Below, in pieces: positions 32,240 through 44,000 of a DNA stretch of 64,000 nt. The stretch lies in the NCBI GenBank assembly GCA_020086605.1, contig JACBWW010000097.1, positions 190,025 to 254,024 of the forward strand, read 5' to 3'. The translations under genes and the position numbers were made by a program. Source of the DNA: Lanius collurio (Eukaryota; Chordata; Aves; Passeriformes; Laniidae). Numbering within the stretch: position 1 is the first letter of the stretch; each line of letters begins with the position of its first letter. A model generated the notes under the pieces. The model ran no database searches. It was not told the DNA's origin and saw only the letters and a program-made list of their open reading frames with translations.

Positions 32240-34699
32240 TTATTCCAAATCCAGCTCCAGCTCCAGGTTCGGCAGCGCCTGCTGAAGGACACGGAAGGTC
32301 ATTTCTTTCTCTCTGATCCCAGGAAGGTCACTCAGATATAAATATTCAAGGTTCCTGTAAATATTTAAAAATAATATGGGCAACTACTACTGAACTGCTG
32401 ACAGAGAAATTAGAGAAATTTTTCTACTGCAGTTGTTTTGAGTATTTTAAATGGTGACTGGTTCTACTGGAAGTTTGTTTCTGAACTGGATGCTTGGGGT
32501 TTGTAGCTGCAGTATCCAACTGCATCCCATTCCTGAGCACCCAGGTCTGCCCTGAGACCCTGAGGCACGAGAGGATGGCGTGTCAGGAAGCAGTGTGAGG
32601 TGGAGGACACATTAAAAGCCACAGGACACAGTCAAATCCTGCCCTGCAAAGCTGCTGCAGGAGAAGAGTCAGGAGGAGAAGCCAAGGTGATCATTAATTT
32701 CTTATTCTCAGCCACCCCCCAGCCCCACAGGTGTGAAACGGCCCTGGAACAGTGAGACTCCAGCCCTTCCACCCAGCATGGCCCCAAAGAGCCCAGAGCA
32801 GGCTGCTATGGAAGCACATGGCTGCTCACGTACGTCAGCTTGTGGAGTGCAAGGATGCCTTTGTCGGTGACATTCCCACAGGAAATGATCTTCAGCTGCT
32901 GGAGACTCTTCTGGAGGTTGCTGGTCTCGCTGAGCCTCTGCAGACACTCGTCCTGGATGTACATGCACTTCTCCAGCTTGATCTCCGTGACGTGCTCCAG
33001 GCCATCTGCAAAGGCCAGCGTGAGGATTGGCTTCAGAATTCCAGGACCAGCCTGTGCTGGTTGTTAAGTTCTCAATTTGATAACTGCCCCTAAAACAACC
33101 CAGCAACACATTCCTTTATACAATGGGGCTACGAATCCCTAAAATCCCTTTGTGGTACTTCAGATTTAGGAAAATCTCAGGGTTTAATAATTTGGTAGGA
33201 TTGAAAGAGCTCTGAAATGGGCAAGTAACAAAAAAACCTATACAGTTTTGGGTAATAAACTATGACTCTCACATAGGAATGTGCTAATGCCAGAAATTCA
33301 GGGTCCCCTCCTATGAAAAAATAAAACAGCCTGTTCCCCATTTTGGTTTCTGTTATTTAAAGACCGCCTGAAACACTTGTTTAATCTCTTATTTTGTAAG
33401 AAACTGAGAGCTTGCTCTGTACTTGTCTTTGAAGACATCATAAATGCCTGGAGAACGAGCAGAACTATGGCTTCAGAGACAACAAAATCAACCCCCGGTG
33501 CAGGAGAAAAATAATATTTATAGTGCTCTTTGCTATGAACTCATTGAAATTTGTGGCACTTCCTTAGTGCTACGGATGCCTCAGGTAAAAGCTGAAGTTC
33601 CCAACGTCTTTCCAATTCATACCACACCTCCAGCAAAGCCTTAGGGACTGATAAATATTTGTAGAGTCATTTTAAAGGGGAAAAAACCAAAAAATATTTA
33701 TCTGTATCATGTTAAGAAAGGAGAAAATGGTGCCAATATTGATATTTTGATGCATATTTTTCTAATCTCAGTGTGTACATTACCCAGGTAGTCAAATCCT
33801 CTGTACATGATGCAGGAGTCGGTGGCGTTGATGGCTTCGATCTTGTACTTGCCCGGGGGCCCCGTGGGGAGCCCGTTGTAGTCCTGCTGCCATTTGGGAG
33901 AGCCCTGGTACCTCACCAGGGCCCCGCAGCGCAGCAGCCACTCCGAGGCCGCCCGGTCGGGGCCCACGGCCTGGATGCGCTCATGGTCCACCCTGCACGA
34001 CACAGAGAGCACCCACAGCATGGCTGTAACGTGGCACAGTTACTGCATGGACAACACCAAAGCTCCCCAGCAAATACCTGCTAATGTGCACAGTCAGAAA
34101 AGTAAGGATGTAATTTACTGAAAAGGGTTTACAGGTGATTTTTTGGATTGTGTGGTGCTTAGTCTGGTGTGTTGTTTTGTTTTTTTTTTTTTAACTTAAG
34201 TGGCAGATGCTTTCTGGTAAAAAAAGAATACAAACACAACTGGACTTAACTCTCCTGACTGTTTCCTTCCATGTCAGGAAGGACCAAAACTGTGCTACTG
34301 GTTAAGGTGAATTTTGGGGTCAAAGAAGATCAGGATTTAGGGATGGGATCCGTGTAGCCTGCTTGCCTTGGCCGTTCCAGGGAAGGGGCAGGGCAGACGC
34401 CTTCCTCTGGAAGGTCACAGCTCTGGAAGGGGAAGCAGGTACGGAATGACTCCTTGCCAACAACCAACATACAATCCGGGGCAAAGAGGAGTGCTCATGA
34501 CAGAAGACGTTTTCTGCATTATAGGGACTTGATTATTCTGCTTCACAAACCGCGCAGAAAAGCTGAGGGATTTGACAGTTAATTATTAACCAGCGACTCA
34601 CTCTTACTTGTTGAACACGGCATTCAGCCATCCCCAGAAGGCTCTACAACTGCCCGGCGGCGGCGGCGGCTTCCTCAAAAGTGTCCCCAACGCCATCAT
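32240..34699 (-). CDS. DMAC2L: DMAC2L (ATP5S, coupling factor B), mitochondrial
   Basis: Four coding exons on the minus strand, in transcription order: 34699-34608, 33992-33784, 33005-32834, 32354-32240. Phases agree and give 195 residues. The N-terminus (MMALGTLLRK, five prolines, then FWGWLNAVFNK) fits a mitochondrial targeting region. Next come the conserved VGPDRAASEWLLRCGA and the leucine-rich-repeat part (GLEHVTEIKLEKC, LKIISCGNVTDKG, LEYLYLSDLPG). The protein was described as ATP synthase subunit s or factor B and is related to DMAC2, a complex I assembly factor; its exact role is debated. The start was chosen at the MM that matches the shorter human form. The frame is open further upstream, so a longer N-terminus is possible. 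Donor 'gtacgt' at 32833 was preferred over 'gtgagc' four bases further into the intron, because the latter runs into a stop. Confidence 0.95.
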
Positions 34700-35017
34700 C
34701 ACCTTCTTGCAGACGGGAGAGGGGAAAAGGGAGCTGTTACTTGGAGCGCCAGCAGCAGCAGCAGGGGGAGGCCGTGCCGCCCTCAAGGCCTGACCGGGGC
34801 TGTGAGCCCGGCTGCGGGGGGGGGGGGGGCCGTCACCGCCCCCCGGGCAGCCCCCGGGGCCGAGCGGCCGAACCTTGCCCGGAGGCCGGCGCGGCGCTGC
34901 CCGGCGGAGCGGGAAGCGGGAGCAGCAGAGGCAGCGAGAGGAGGAGGAGGAGGAGGAGGAGGAAGAGGAGGAAGAGGAGGCGGCGGACGCAGCCCCGGCG
35001 CTCCCTCCGCCCCCAAG
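34700..35017. promoter_or_regulatory. Bidirectional GC-rich promoter between DMAC2L and L2HGDH
   Basis: The two start codons point away from each other and are separated by 318 bp of very GC- and CpG-rich DNA. It contains CAG/CTG runs, a 14-G run (34816-34829) and a GGA-type purine repeat (34936-34980). The human orthologues are likewise divergent neighbours. The minus strand just upstream of the DMAC2L start has a pyrimidine stretch ending in 'tctgcaag', which resembles a splice acceptor and may mean a non-coding first exon. Confidence 0.75.
34936..34980 (+). repeat. (GGA)n-type purine repeat
   Basis: About 45 bases of gag/gga/gaa units, all purine on the plus strand, in the L2HGDH 5' leader or promoter. 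Confidence 0.9.
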
Positions 35018-38000
35018 ATGGCGGCGGCGCTGCGGGGCCGCGCGGGCCCGGGCGGGGTCGCGGCGCTGTGGGCGCTGCGGAGCCGGCGGCTCCAGGGCCG
35101 GGGGCTCAGGTGAGGCCGGGGCACAGCGGGGCGGGCCCGCCTCACACCGCGCACCTCCCCTCAGCCCTCTTTCGCTGTCCTGGTCCCTAACAGTATCCCT
35201 ATCCCTGTCCGCTGACCCTATTCCTTTCCCGTCTCCCTATCCCCTTCCCCTCTCCTCTTGCCTCTGCTCATCCACTTCCCCTATCTCTTTACCCTATCAT
35301 TTTTCCCTATCATTTTCCCCTCCTCCTATCCTTGTTTCCTATATCCTCTGCGTTTGCTATATCACCTTTCCCTATCCCCTTTTCCTCTCCTCTATATCCC
35401 CTATATTTTCCACAGTCCCTTCCCCTCTATCCTTTATCTCCTATCCCTTCTCCTTTCCATTTTAATCACCCTCGTCCCCTTTCCTCTATCCTATTTTCCT
35501 CTCCCTTATATGCCCTTTATTCCTTACATCTCCTTCCCCTATATCTCCTTCCCTTATATCCCCTTTCCCTATCATTTTCCCTCTCCCCTCTATTCCTTAT
35601 AGTCCCTTTCCCTATTGCTGTCCTTTCCCCCCCCCCCCCCGTCCCTTTCCCCTGTGCCCTCTCCCTTTCCCCGGGATGTGCCCATGGCCCTGTCCGTGTC
35701 CCCGCAGCTCGTTCGACGTGGCCGTGGTGGGCGCGGGCATCGTGGGCCTGGCCGCAGCCCGGGAGCTCATCCAGCGCCATCCCTCGCTGGCCTTCGTCGT
35801 GCTGGAGAAGGAGCAGGAGCCGGGTACGGAGCGGGACAGGTGACAGGGACCAAGGGGAGGCTGTGCCCAAGGACACCCTGCCAGAACCTCAGTATTCCGT
35901 GGATATTTGCCTGGAGGGATCAGCTTTTGGGCAGTAGCTGTGCGAGAGCACCTGCCCTTGTTGTTGGAGTGGGTGATGGATTTCCCATGCTGGAAGTGTT
36001 CCAGGCCAGGTTGGATGGGGCTTGGAGCAGCCTGGGATAGTGGAAGGTGTCCCTGCCCATGGCTGGGGGTGGAACGAGGTGATCTCTGAGTTCCCTTCCA
36101 ACCCAAACCATCCTGGGATTCTATGACTCTCCCCCTGGCTTTGCCCTAACAGGGAATTTCTTCCATCCTTCTCCCAAGGACGTGTCCTTCAGTGGAGAAG
36201 CAGATGTTGTCAGTCTGTGCTTCGCTGCTGGGACTTCAATTTAGGAATTTTAAGTTAAAAAATCCTGAGCATTGCTGCTGCGCTGTGTGCAAGCTGCAGG
36301 TGTGACTGCTGGGGCTCCAGCAGCACAGGAATGTCAGGAGAGAGGACCAGGAGGGGTGAACAGCTGGAATAAGGAGTGGTGCATGTTGTGGAAGGGCAAG
36401 AGCAGGTCCTGCATGGAGCTGGAGGAATCCCAAGGGATAGACATCAGTGATTAACTCCAAACAGGACCTATGGGCCCAAGCTCTTATCTTAAATAGCTCC
36501 ATCAGCCGGGCTGTAAATTGCTCTTGAGATGTTCCATGAATGATACAAAATGACTTTTTATCCCCAAGACACACACCAAGTCCTTAACAGCTGTGTGAGT
36601 GCCAAGCAGGAATGACCTTTGGGCATCCACACGTTAAGAGGGAGAAGAACCTGACCAAACCACTTCAGTAAAAATGTTTGTGATATTTTTCACCTCTATT
36701 TTATCTATTTGCAAAGAGGAAATGGCAACCTAATCTGGTTCACAAATACTCAGAAATCCTCCCAGGCCTGTCAGCATTTCCAAAGGAATTGTGGATTGCA
36801 CAGATACTGTGTTAGATGAGGTCTTAAGGGATGTATTTCATGGTAAAAATTGGATTTTTAAAATGAATTTTAGCCTGTAAAACATTTTGCTTGATTGGCT
36901 TGTTCTTGAAGGAAAAGCTTGGTGGTTTTGGGTTTTTTTTTTCCCTGTTGATCCAACATATTGCAGGCTGTGATGGATTATCATTAACCAGGGCTGGCTG
37001 TGTCAGTGTTTCTGTAACCTTTTGAGGCCAGGGGAACAATTAATTGTGCAGTTCTCTCGCTTGATCATCTCTTGTAATGCTGATTTAAGGCAGGACCTCA
37101 ATTAACTCCTTTTTCTGACAGCTGCAGTGATTAAGTGGGAACAAATGTGTTCTAACAATGCCTTTTTCCTTCTCTTTAGCCCATCACCAGAGCGGACACA
37201 ACAGTGGTGTGATCCACAGTGGGATTTACTACACCCCTGGCTCCCTGAAGGCCAAGCTCTGTGTGCAGGGGGCAGCCCTCTGCTACAAATACTGTGACCA
37301 GAAGGGAATTCCCTACAAGCAGTGTGGGAAGGTACAGCATTCCTGTGATTCCCTACTTTACCCTTGGAAGCTGAGGCTGTGTAATGGATGTCACAACACA
37401 GGCCTGGCTGTGGGTTTTTTCCACACTCTCCAAGTTGTACATAATTTTATACATAAATATCTAAATGTACATAATCCCCTCCTTCCCCCAAATCATACCT
37501 TCCAGCTGATGGATCTCAGTTTGCTGTCATTCCTCCCAGAGAAGCTTTTTCATGACTCTCCCCATCCTTCATGCTCTGAACCATTTCTAATTTAATGTAT
37601 TTTTGGTATGAGGTGAGAACCAGGACTGGGCACAGCATTCCAGGTGTGGTCAGACTCAGTGAGACAGACTTCTGAATCTATTTCCTAGTTGTTCCTAACA
37701 CTCTGTTCAGGTTCTCCAGCTCTCACTGGGCATTGAGCTGCTGTTTCCTCAGGACTCTCTATCCTAACCCCAAGGTTTTGGCCCTGAGTGATAAATTTGA
37801 ATTCCAAGTTTTTTCTCAGAGCAGAAAACCATCCGTGCTCCCTGTGCTGCCATGCTGGGCACAGGGTGGCACTATGGATCTGTGCTGCAGCACACCTGAG
37901 GGGACAGCCTGCTCCCAGCTCAAAGCTCCTGTCCTGAAGGGATCAGCTGGAGCCTGGGTGATGCTGAATTTGTGTGTTTGTACCAACAGCAGGGTGGCAG

Positions 38001-41000
38001 CAGGGGCAGGGAAGGGCCCATGTGCTGAGCTGGCCCTGCTGGGGTCCCTCAGGGCCTGGGGGCGGTTCTGGGCTCCTCACAACAAAGACATGAAGGCACT
38101 GGAGCGTGTCCAGGGCAGGGAACAGAGCTGGGAAGGGGCTGGAGCCCCAGGAGGGGCTGAGGGAGCTGGGAAGGGGCTCAGCCTGGAGCAAAGGAGGCTC
38201 AGGGGGGCCTTGTGGCTCTGCACAAGTCCCTGACAGGAGGGGGCTCAGGGGGGGTCGGGCTCTGCTCCCAGGGAATAGGGACAGGAGGAGAGGAAATGAC
38301 TTCAAGTTGCACGAGGGAAGCTTTAGGTTTGATATAGGGAAAAATTCCTTCATGGAAAGGGCTGTCCAGCCCTGGCACAGCTGCCCAGGGCAGTGGTGGA
38401 GTCCCCATCCCTGGAGGGATTTAAAAGCTGTGTGGATGTGGCACTTGGGGATGTGGGTCAGTGGTGGCCTTGGCAGTGCTGGGGGAATGGCTGGACTCTT
38501 AGAGAGCTTTTCCAACCTCAACAATTCCATGATTCCATGACATTTCCCTGGCAGTGTTCATTCCAGGGGACAGGATGGTGAAGAATTACAAGCTTTACCT
38601 AAAGCAGCCCCCAGGCTGTGAGGTGCCAGAGCTGAGCTGGACCTGGAAGGATCCTGGTCTGTGCAAGGCTGGCACAGGTAATTCACAGCCTGCATTAGTC
38701 TGTGATAGCTGTGAACAAACTCTAAATGAAGTGAAACTGGTACAATTCCCCTCAGACCACATCAGAACACATCCTTACTCTCTTACTGAGGGTCTTTGAG
38801 GTTTGTACACCTTGGGTTGACTTCAGTTTTACTTCTGAAAGCATCCCAGTGGTTCTTTAAATTCATATTCTCTTCTTTCACATGCAGACTTGTAGTCTCA
38901 GGGTGCTTCTGGCAAATATTATCAATTGATAGTAGCTTAAACTACAGTTTAGCATTCATTTTTTATTTCTCCATGGTATGGTAGTGCTTCCTCAGCAACA
39001 GAATTCTGTGCACCTAAGGGCACCAACCATTTTTAACTCACTGGATTCATTGTTCACTCATCCAGTACTACTTGAGCTGGATGCCAAACCTGCCCTGGCT
39101 CTGTTTTGCTCACTGCTGTGGCTCTTTTTTCTTTCCCCAAGCTGATTGTGGCTGTGGAACACGATGAAATTCCGAGGCTCAAAGCCCTGTATGAGAGGGG
39201 GCTGCAGAACAATGTCCCGGGACTGAAACTCATCGGAGCCAAGGAAATCCAGGAGAAGGAGCCCTTCTGCAGGGTAAGGGCTTGCCATACTTTTCATTCC
39301 CTTGGAAGAGCTCTGTTTCCTCAGGTGATAACAGTTTTTAATTTAACACAAATATTTTTGTGGCCTTGAGGTTGAACTTCAGAAGAGCCTGAAATTTCCT
39401 TCCCGTCTGGATTTGGATCAAGCCAGTTTCAATCCAGTTGGGGTGGTTGTTATGGAGCACTTCTCAGCCTGTGCATTTTCACAGCAGGAGAATTGTGTGG
39501 AGTTCATGGAATACAGATTTGGTTTTGGTTAATCTGCCTTTGTTTGAAAGGAAAACCTGGCTATAAATTCCCTGTGCTGTTTCATTGTAGGTACAGATAG
39601 AAATTTTCTGGAGAAGAATCTTTTTTTATCTTTTTTTTTTCCTGTAAACATTTTGGATGTGCTCCCTAAAACATTCCTTGCATGTTCCAGATCCATCTGA
39701 GCATGTGGGGAGACAGCAGCACTCCCTTCTCATGGCAGTGCAGAGATATTCCAACCTTCACTCTTCCTCTGTGTCTTTAAACCCCTTCCAGGGTCTGATG
39801 GCCCTTGATTCTCCCTACACTGGGATTGTGGATTACAAGCAAGTGGCCCAATCCTATGCCAGAGACTTCCAGGAAGCAGGTGGGACAATCTTGACTGATT
39901 TTGAAGTCACAAACATGGAGATGGCCAAAGAAAGTTCTTCAGAAAGTGAAGATGGTAAGGCTGGATTTTTTTCCATCCATTTACTACAAAGATTTTGTTT
40001 AAAATGTAATTGTTTTAACTGAAATGACATTTCTGTCTCCTAGGGATAAGAAAAAAAGGCAAAATTATGTTAGTGAGAGTATTCAGCAAACTTGCTTGGA
40101 TTTTGTTTTGGCAGGCAGGTCACCCTTCAGCTGAAACATTTAAAGCTGATGGAAGAAAGTGAGAGTAAAATTGAGAAATAAGGTTGTTCTCTCCTCTTAA
40201 AATCAGATTTATCTGGATCTTGCACGTGTATTCTTGTGTTTGGGATTTTCCTTATCCTGAAGGAAGATTTGATCTGTGCTGGCACAGACAGGGAAGAATA
40301 AAAACCCAATTAATTAATAAATGCAGTCATGTCCAACAGCATTAATTATGACAACAGTAGTTGTTCCATAACCTGGAAGATATTCCAGAGGAAAATCCCT
40401 TCCTGGTGACAAGGTTCTGTCAGTTCTCTGTTACTTGTTCCAGTAATTCCTTCTCTTGTCCAATTCCATTTCAGGACTGAAATACCCAGTCATTGTTAGG
40501 AACAAAAAGGTAAGAGTGAGACAGAAGTTTTAATTCCTTCCAGGAAGCTGCTTCTCCTTAAGATTTTTTTTTTCTGGTGGATTAATCATCTCTAAAAAAA
40601 AAGGTTAAAAAAAAGGTTTTCAGCATCATGATCAGTTTGCTAAAACAACTGCAATCAGTTCTCAGCAATGGGGATGTTCAAATTTGATGATGATGCTGTG
40701 AAATAATAAACAGTAACTTTCTGCTGCCTAACGTTTAATCTGCTTTACCTGCACATCTGATGCTTGAGTTTCCAAGGACTCCTTTTATGACTTGTTCACT
40801 GGGTGACAAAACACCTCCTTTCATGTTTACTTTTGGGCTCTGACATCCATAAAATGATAAGGAGGCTTTTAGCATCATTTTATTGTCATTTTATCATCAG
40901 AACTGCTTCAGTAAAACAGGTGCATGGCAGGTGCTGTTCCTGCAGGTCAGAGCTGCCCAGGAACTGTGGTTGTCACCTTCAGGAGGGAATATCTGGAACA

Positions 41001-44000
41001 AAAACAATCTTACAACCCATCTGGTAGCTTTTTAATTTAGTTCTGGTGCATTTTTCTCCCATTTTTCTTCTTTCATTTAAAAGTAGCTTCCAAAATCTGT
41101 TACATTTTTCCACCAAATATTGATTTTTTTTTTTACACAGATTCTTTTTCAGTTGAAGAAGAAACCTCATAGTATTTAAAAACAAATACTGTGAGCTAAA
41201 TAAATAGACAATAGCTTGTGATTTTATTTATTTATTTATTTAGGTGACAAGGTGTTTAATATTTAGCAGCTCTCCATACCTGTGTGCTGTGAATTTATGT
41301 AGCTGCTCCCACCCTGTGGAGTCAGTGAACAGCCTTATATAACTTATTTATATAAATGCTTGTGGGGTTTCTCTGGGTGGTTTTTAGTAGATACATTGAA
41401 TTTTTATGTGTTTTTTGTTTCCCACAGGGTGAGGAAATCTCCTGTGGGCACATTTTGACCTGTGCAGGGCTCCACTCCGACCGCCTGTCTGAGATCAGCG
41501 GCTGCAGCCCCGAGCCCCGGATTGTCCCCTTCCGAGGGGATTATTTGGTGCTAAAGCCAGAAAAGTGTTACTTGGTTAAAGGAAATATTTATCCAGTAGG
41601 TACCCCCTGGTTTGTCTGTCCCAGTGTGCCCCAAGAGCTGCTAAAAATACAGAAATAGGGCAAAATTCTGTGGTTGTTTCTGTCAGACAGTGATGCACAA
41701 CACAGGGGTGGAGATTCAGTTGGTTTGTTTTGGTTGTAGTTTTGGTTTTGGGGTTTTTTTTCTTAATAGGAAAAAGGTGGAACATAACAATGCCACATGT
41801 CCAGAAAACTCTGAATTCTTTCTATATGTCCTAAAATGAATCTATAGGCAGGATTCAGAAGTCAAGGAGAGATGACAGGAAATTATTATTTATTATTTAA
41901 ATAATTATAACAGTCTTTTTAAATCTCTTTATTTATAATCTGGACAAAGGGGTTGATTGTATCCTCAGGAAGTTCACAGATGACACTGGAGATCTTTTCC
42001 AGCCTAAATAATTCTGGCATTCTGTGGTGAATTATTTGATATAGAATTTAATCTCTTGTGCTAATACTCAACATTCAGATTTAAGTATTTGTCTTTCAGC
42101 CTTATTTTTGAATTAGCTATTTTTTTTCATAAAAAAATAGATGTGGGAAAAAAAGGACAACCTTCCTACCACCTAATACAGACAAACAATGGGATGAAGA
42201 GGAGCAATCCCAGACAAAATATAATTATAAAGCAAGAAGAGAGAATTCCTAGGGCAGCATTTTAGCTGTTTCTGCTGTACATTTAAATACTGATGATTTG
42301 ACTATGGGCTTAGCTTTGCCTGCTAAACACTGGATCTTTGGGAAAACTGGAATGCAGGCATTGGTGTTTGTCTGACCTCTTCTCACCTGGACAGGATTCA
42401 GGATCCTGTCTTGGATTGGGAGGGAGGAACTGCAATAAAAAACCCTCCAAACCTGCAGATACTTGTTATTAGTATTAACCAGGCCTGCTAAGTTCAGGTT
42501 GTTGTACACCTGAAACCAATGAGGGTTTCCTAATATTTTGTATTCTATTTTTAATTGCTCCTGGTGAATAACATCAGGGTGTTGTTGGTTTTGTTGTGGT
42601 TTGATTTATATCCTGAGAAATCGTGGACTTTTTTCTTTTTCCTGTTGTTTGTTTTCCCTGAGATTCAGCTTTACCTGGCCCTGCTCTGTTCTCCAGTGTT
42701 TTAATTAATGACATGCCACAACTGCCCAATTAACAAGCAGCAAAACCAGCTCAGAGCCAACTCTGTGATTCTGTGACTCAGAATTTTGTTGCTGTGGTTG
42801 GAAATAAAATGGCAGATTTGCTGTTTGTAACAGCCCTGATCACTCTGGTGTCCCACTTCAGGTTCCCAATCCTCGGTTCCCCTTCCTGGGGTTCCATTTC
42901 ACGCCCAGGATGGATGGCAGTGTTTGGCTGGGCCCTAATGCAGTGCTGGCCTTTAAGAGAGAGGGCTACAAACTCTTGGACTTCTGCACTAGAGACTTTC
43001 TGGATGCTGTAAGCTACAGGTAATGCCTCCTGTTTGTGTCTGCTGAGTGCTCTTGTTGAAATGTGACCCATGGAAGCCACTTCCTGCCCAAAATTCCTGC
43101 TTTTCCCATGGTTTTGGTGTGTTTTAAGACAGTTGTGCTGATAAGGGTGGACTTGCCCAAGACATTTGACTTGGTGTGGTCTCATGTTTGAATTTTCTGC
43201 CAGGTCGTGTCTCAGCCTGTCAGGGAATGTGGCTGCTCACTGGAAGGTGCTGGTGGAGCTATTCCAGGATTGGTTTTGGTCCAGTGCACTGTGATAACTT
43301 AATTAACCTAGACAGCATCATTAAATACCTGCGGAGGGTGCTGGGAACAGAGAAAGGTTGGGAGAGCTGGGAATGTTCCCCTGGAGAAGGGAAGGCTCCA
43401 GGGAGAGCTCAGAGCCCCTTGCAGGGCCTGAAGGGGCTCCAGGAGAGCTGGAGAGGGACTGGGGACAAGGCCTGGAGGGACAGGACACAGGGAATGGCTT
43501 CCCAGTGCCAGAGGGCAGGGCTGGATGGGACATTGGGAAGGAATTCCTGGCTGGGAGGGTGGGGAGGCCCTGGCACAGGGTGCCCAGAGCAGCTGTGGCT
43601 GCCCCTGGATCCCTGGCAGTGCCCAAGGCCAGGCTGGACATTGGGGCTGGGAGCAGCCTGGGCCAGTGGAGGGTGTCCCTGCTCAGGTTGCTCCAAGCCC
43701 CATCCAACATGGCCTGGAACACTTCCAGGACTGGAATTCTGAGTTAATTCAATGCCACAGCTCTGTGAGCAAGGCTTGTTGAAGCAGGGAAGGGCAAACA
43801 CATTTTTTTTCAAGTAGAAAGCATTATGTGATTCCTGATTTTGGGAATGGGAACTTGTGCCCTGCAGATGCTTTTGCTGCCTTCCTCAACAGCTGGACCT
43901 GGTGCCTTTTGAGGCAGATTTTCCCTCACTGCAGTTGTTTCTCCCCTTGCAGTGGGCTGTGGAAGCTGGTGCTGAGGAACGTGTCCTACGGCCTGGGGGA

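Noticed and set aside
34875..35937. Long plus-strand frames rich in E/R or S/P/L/F around L2HGDH exon 1 and intron 1
   Set aside because: Products of the GGA repeat and the pyrimidine tract, not of selected coding sequence.
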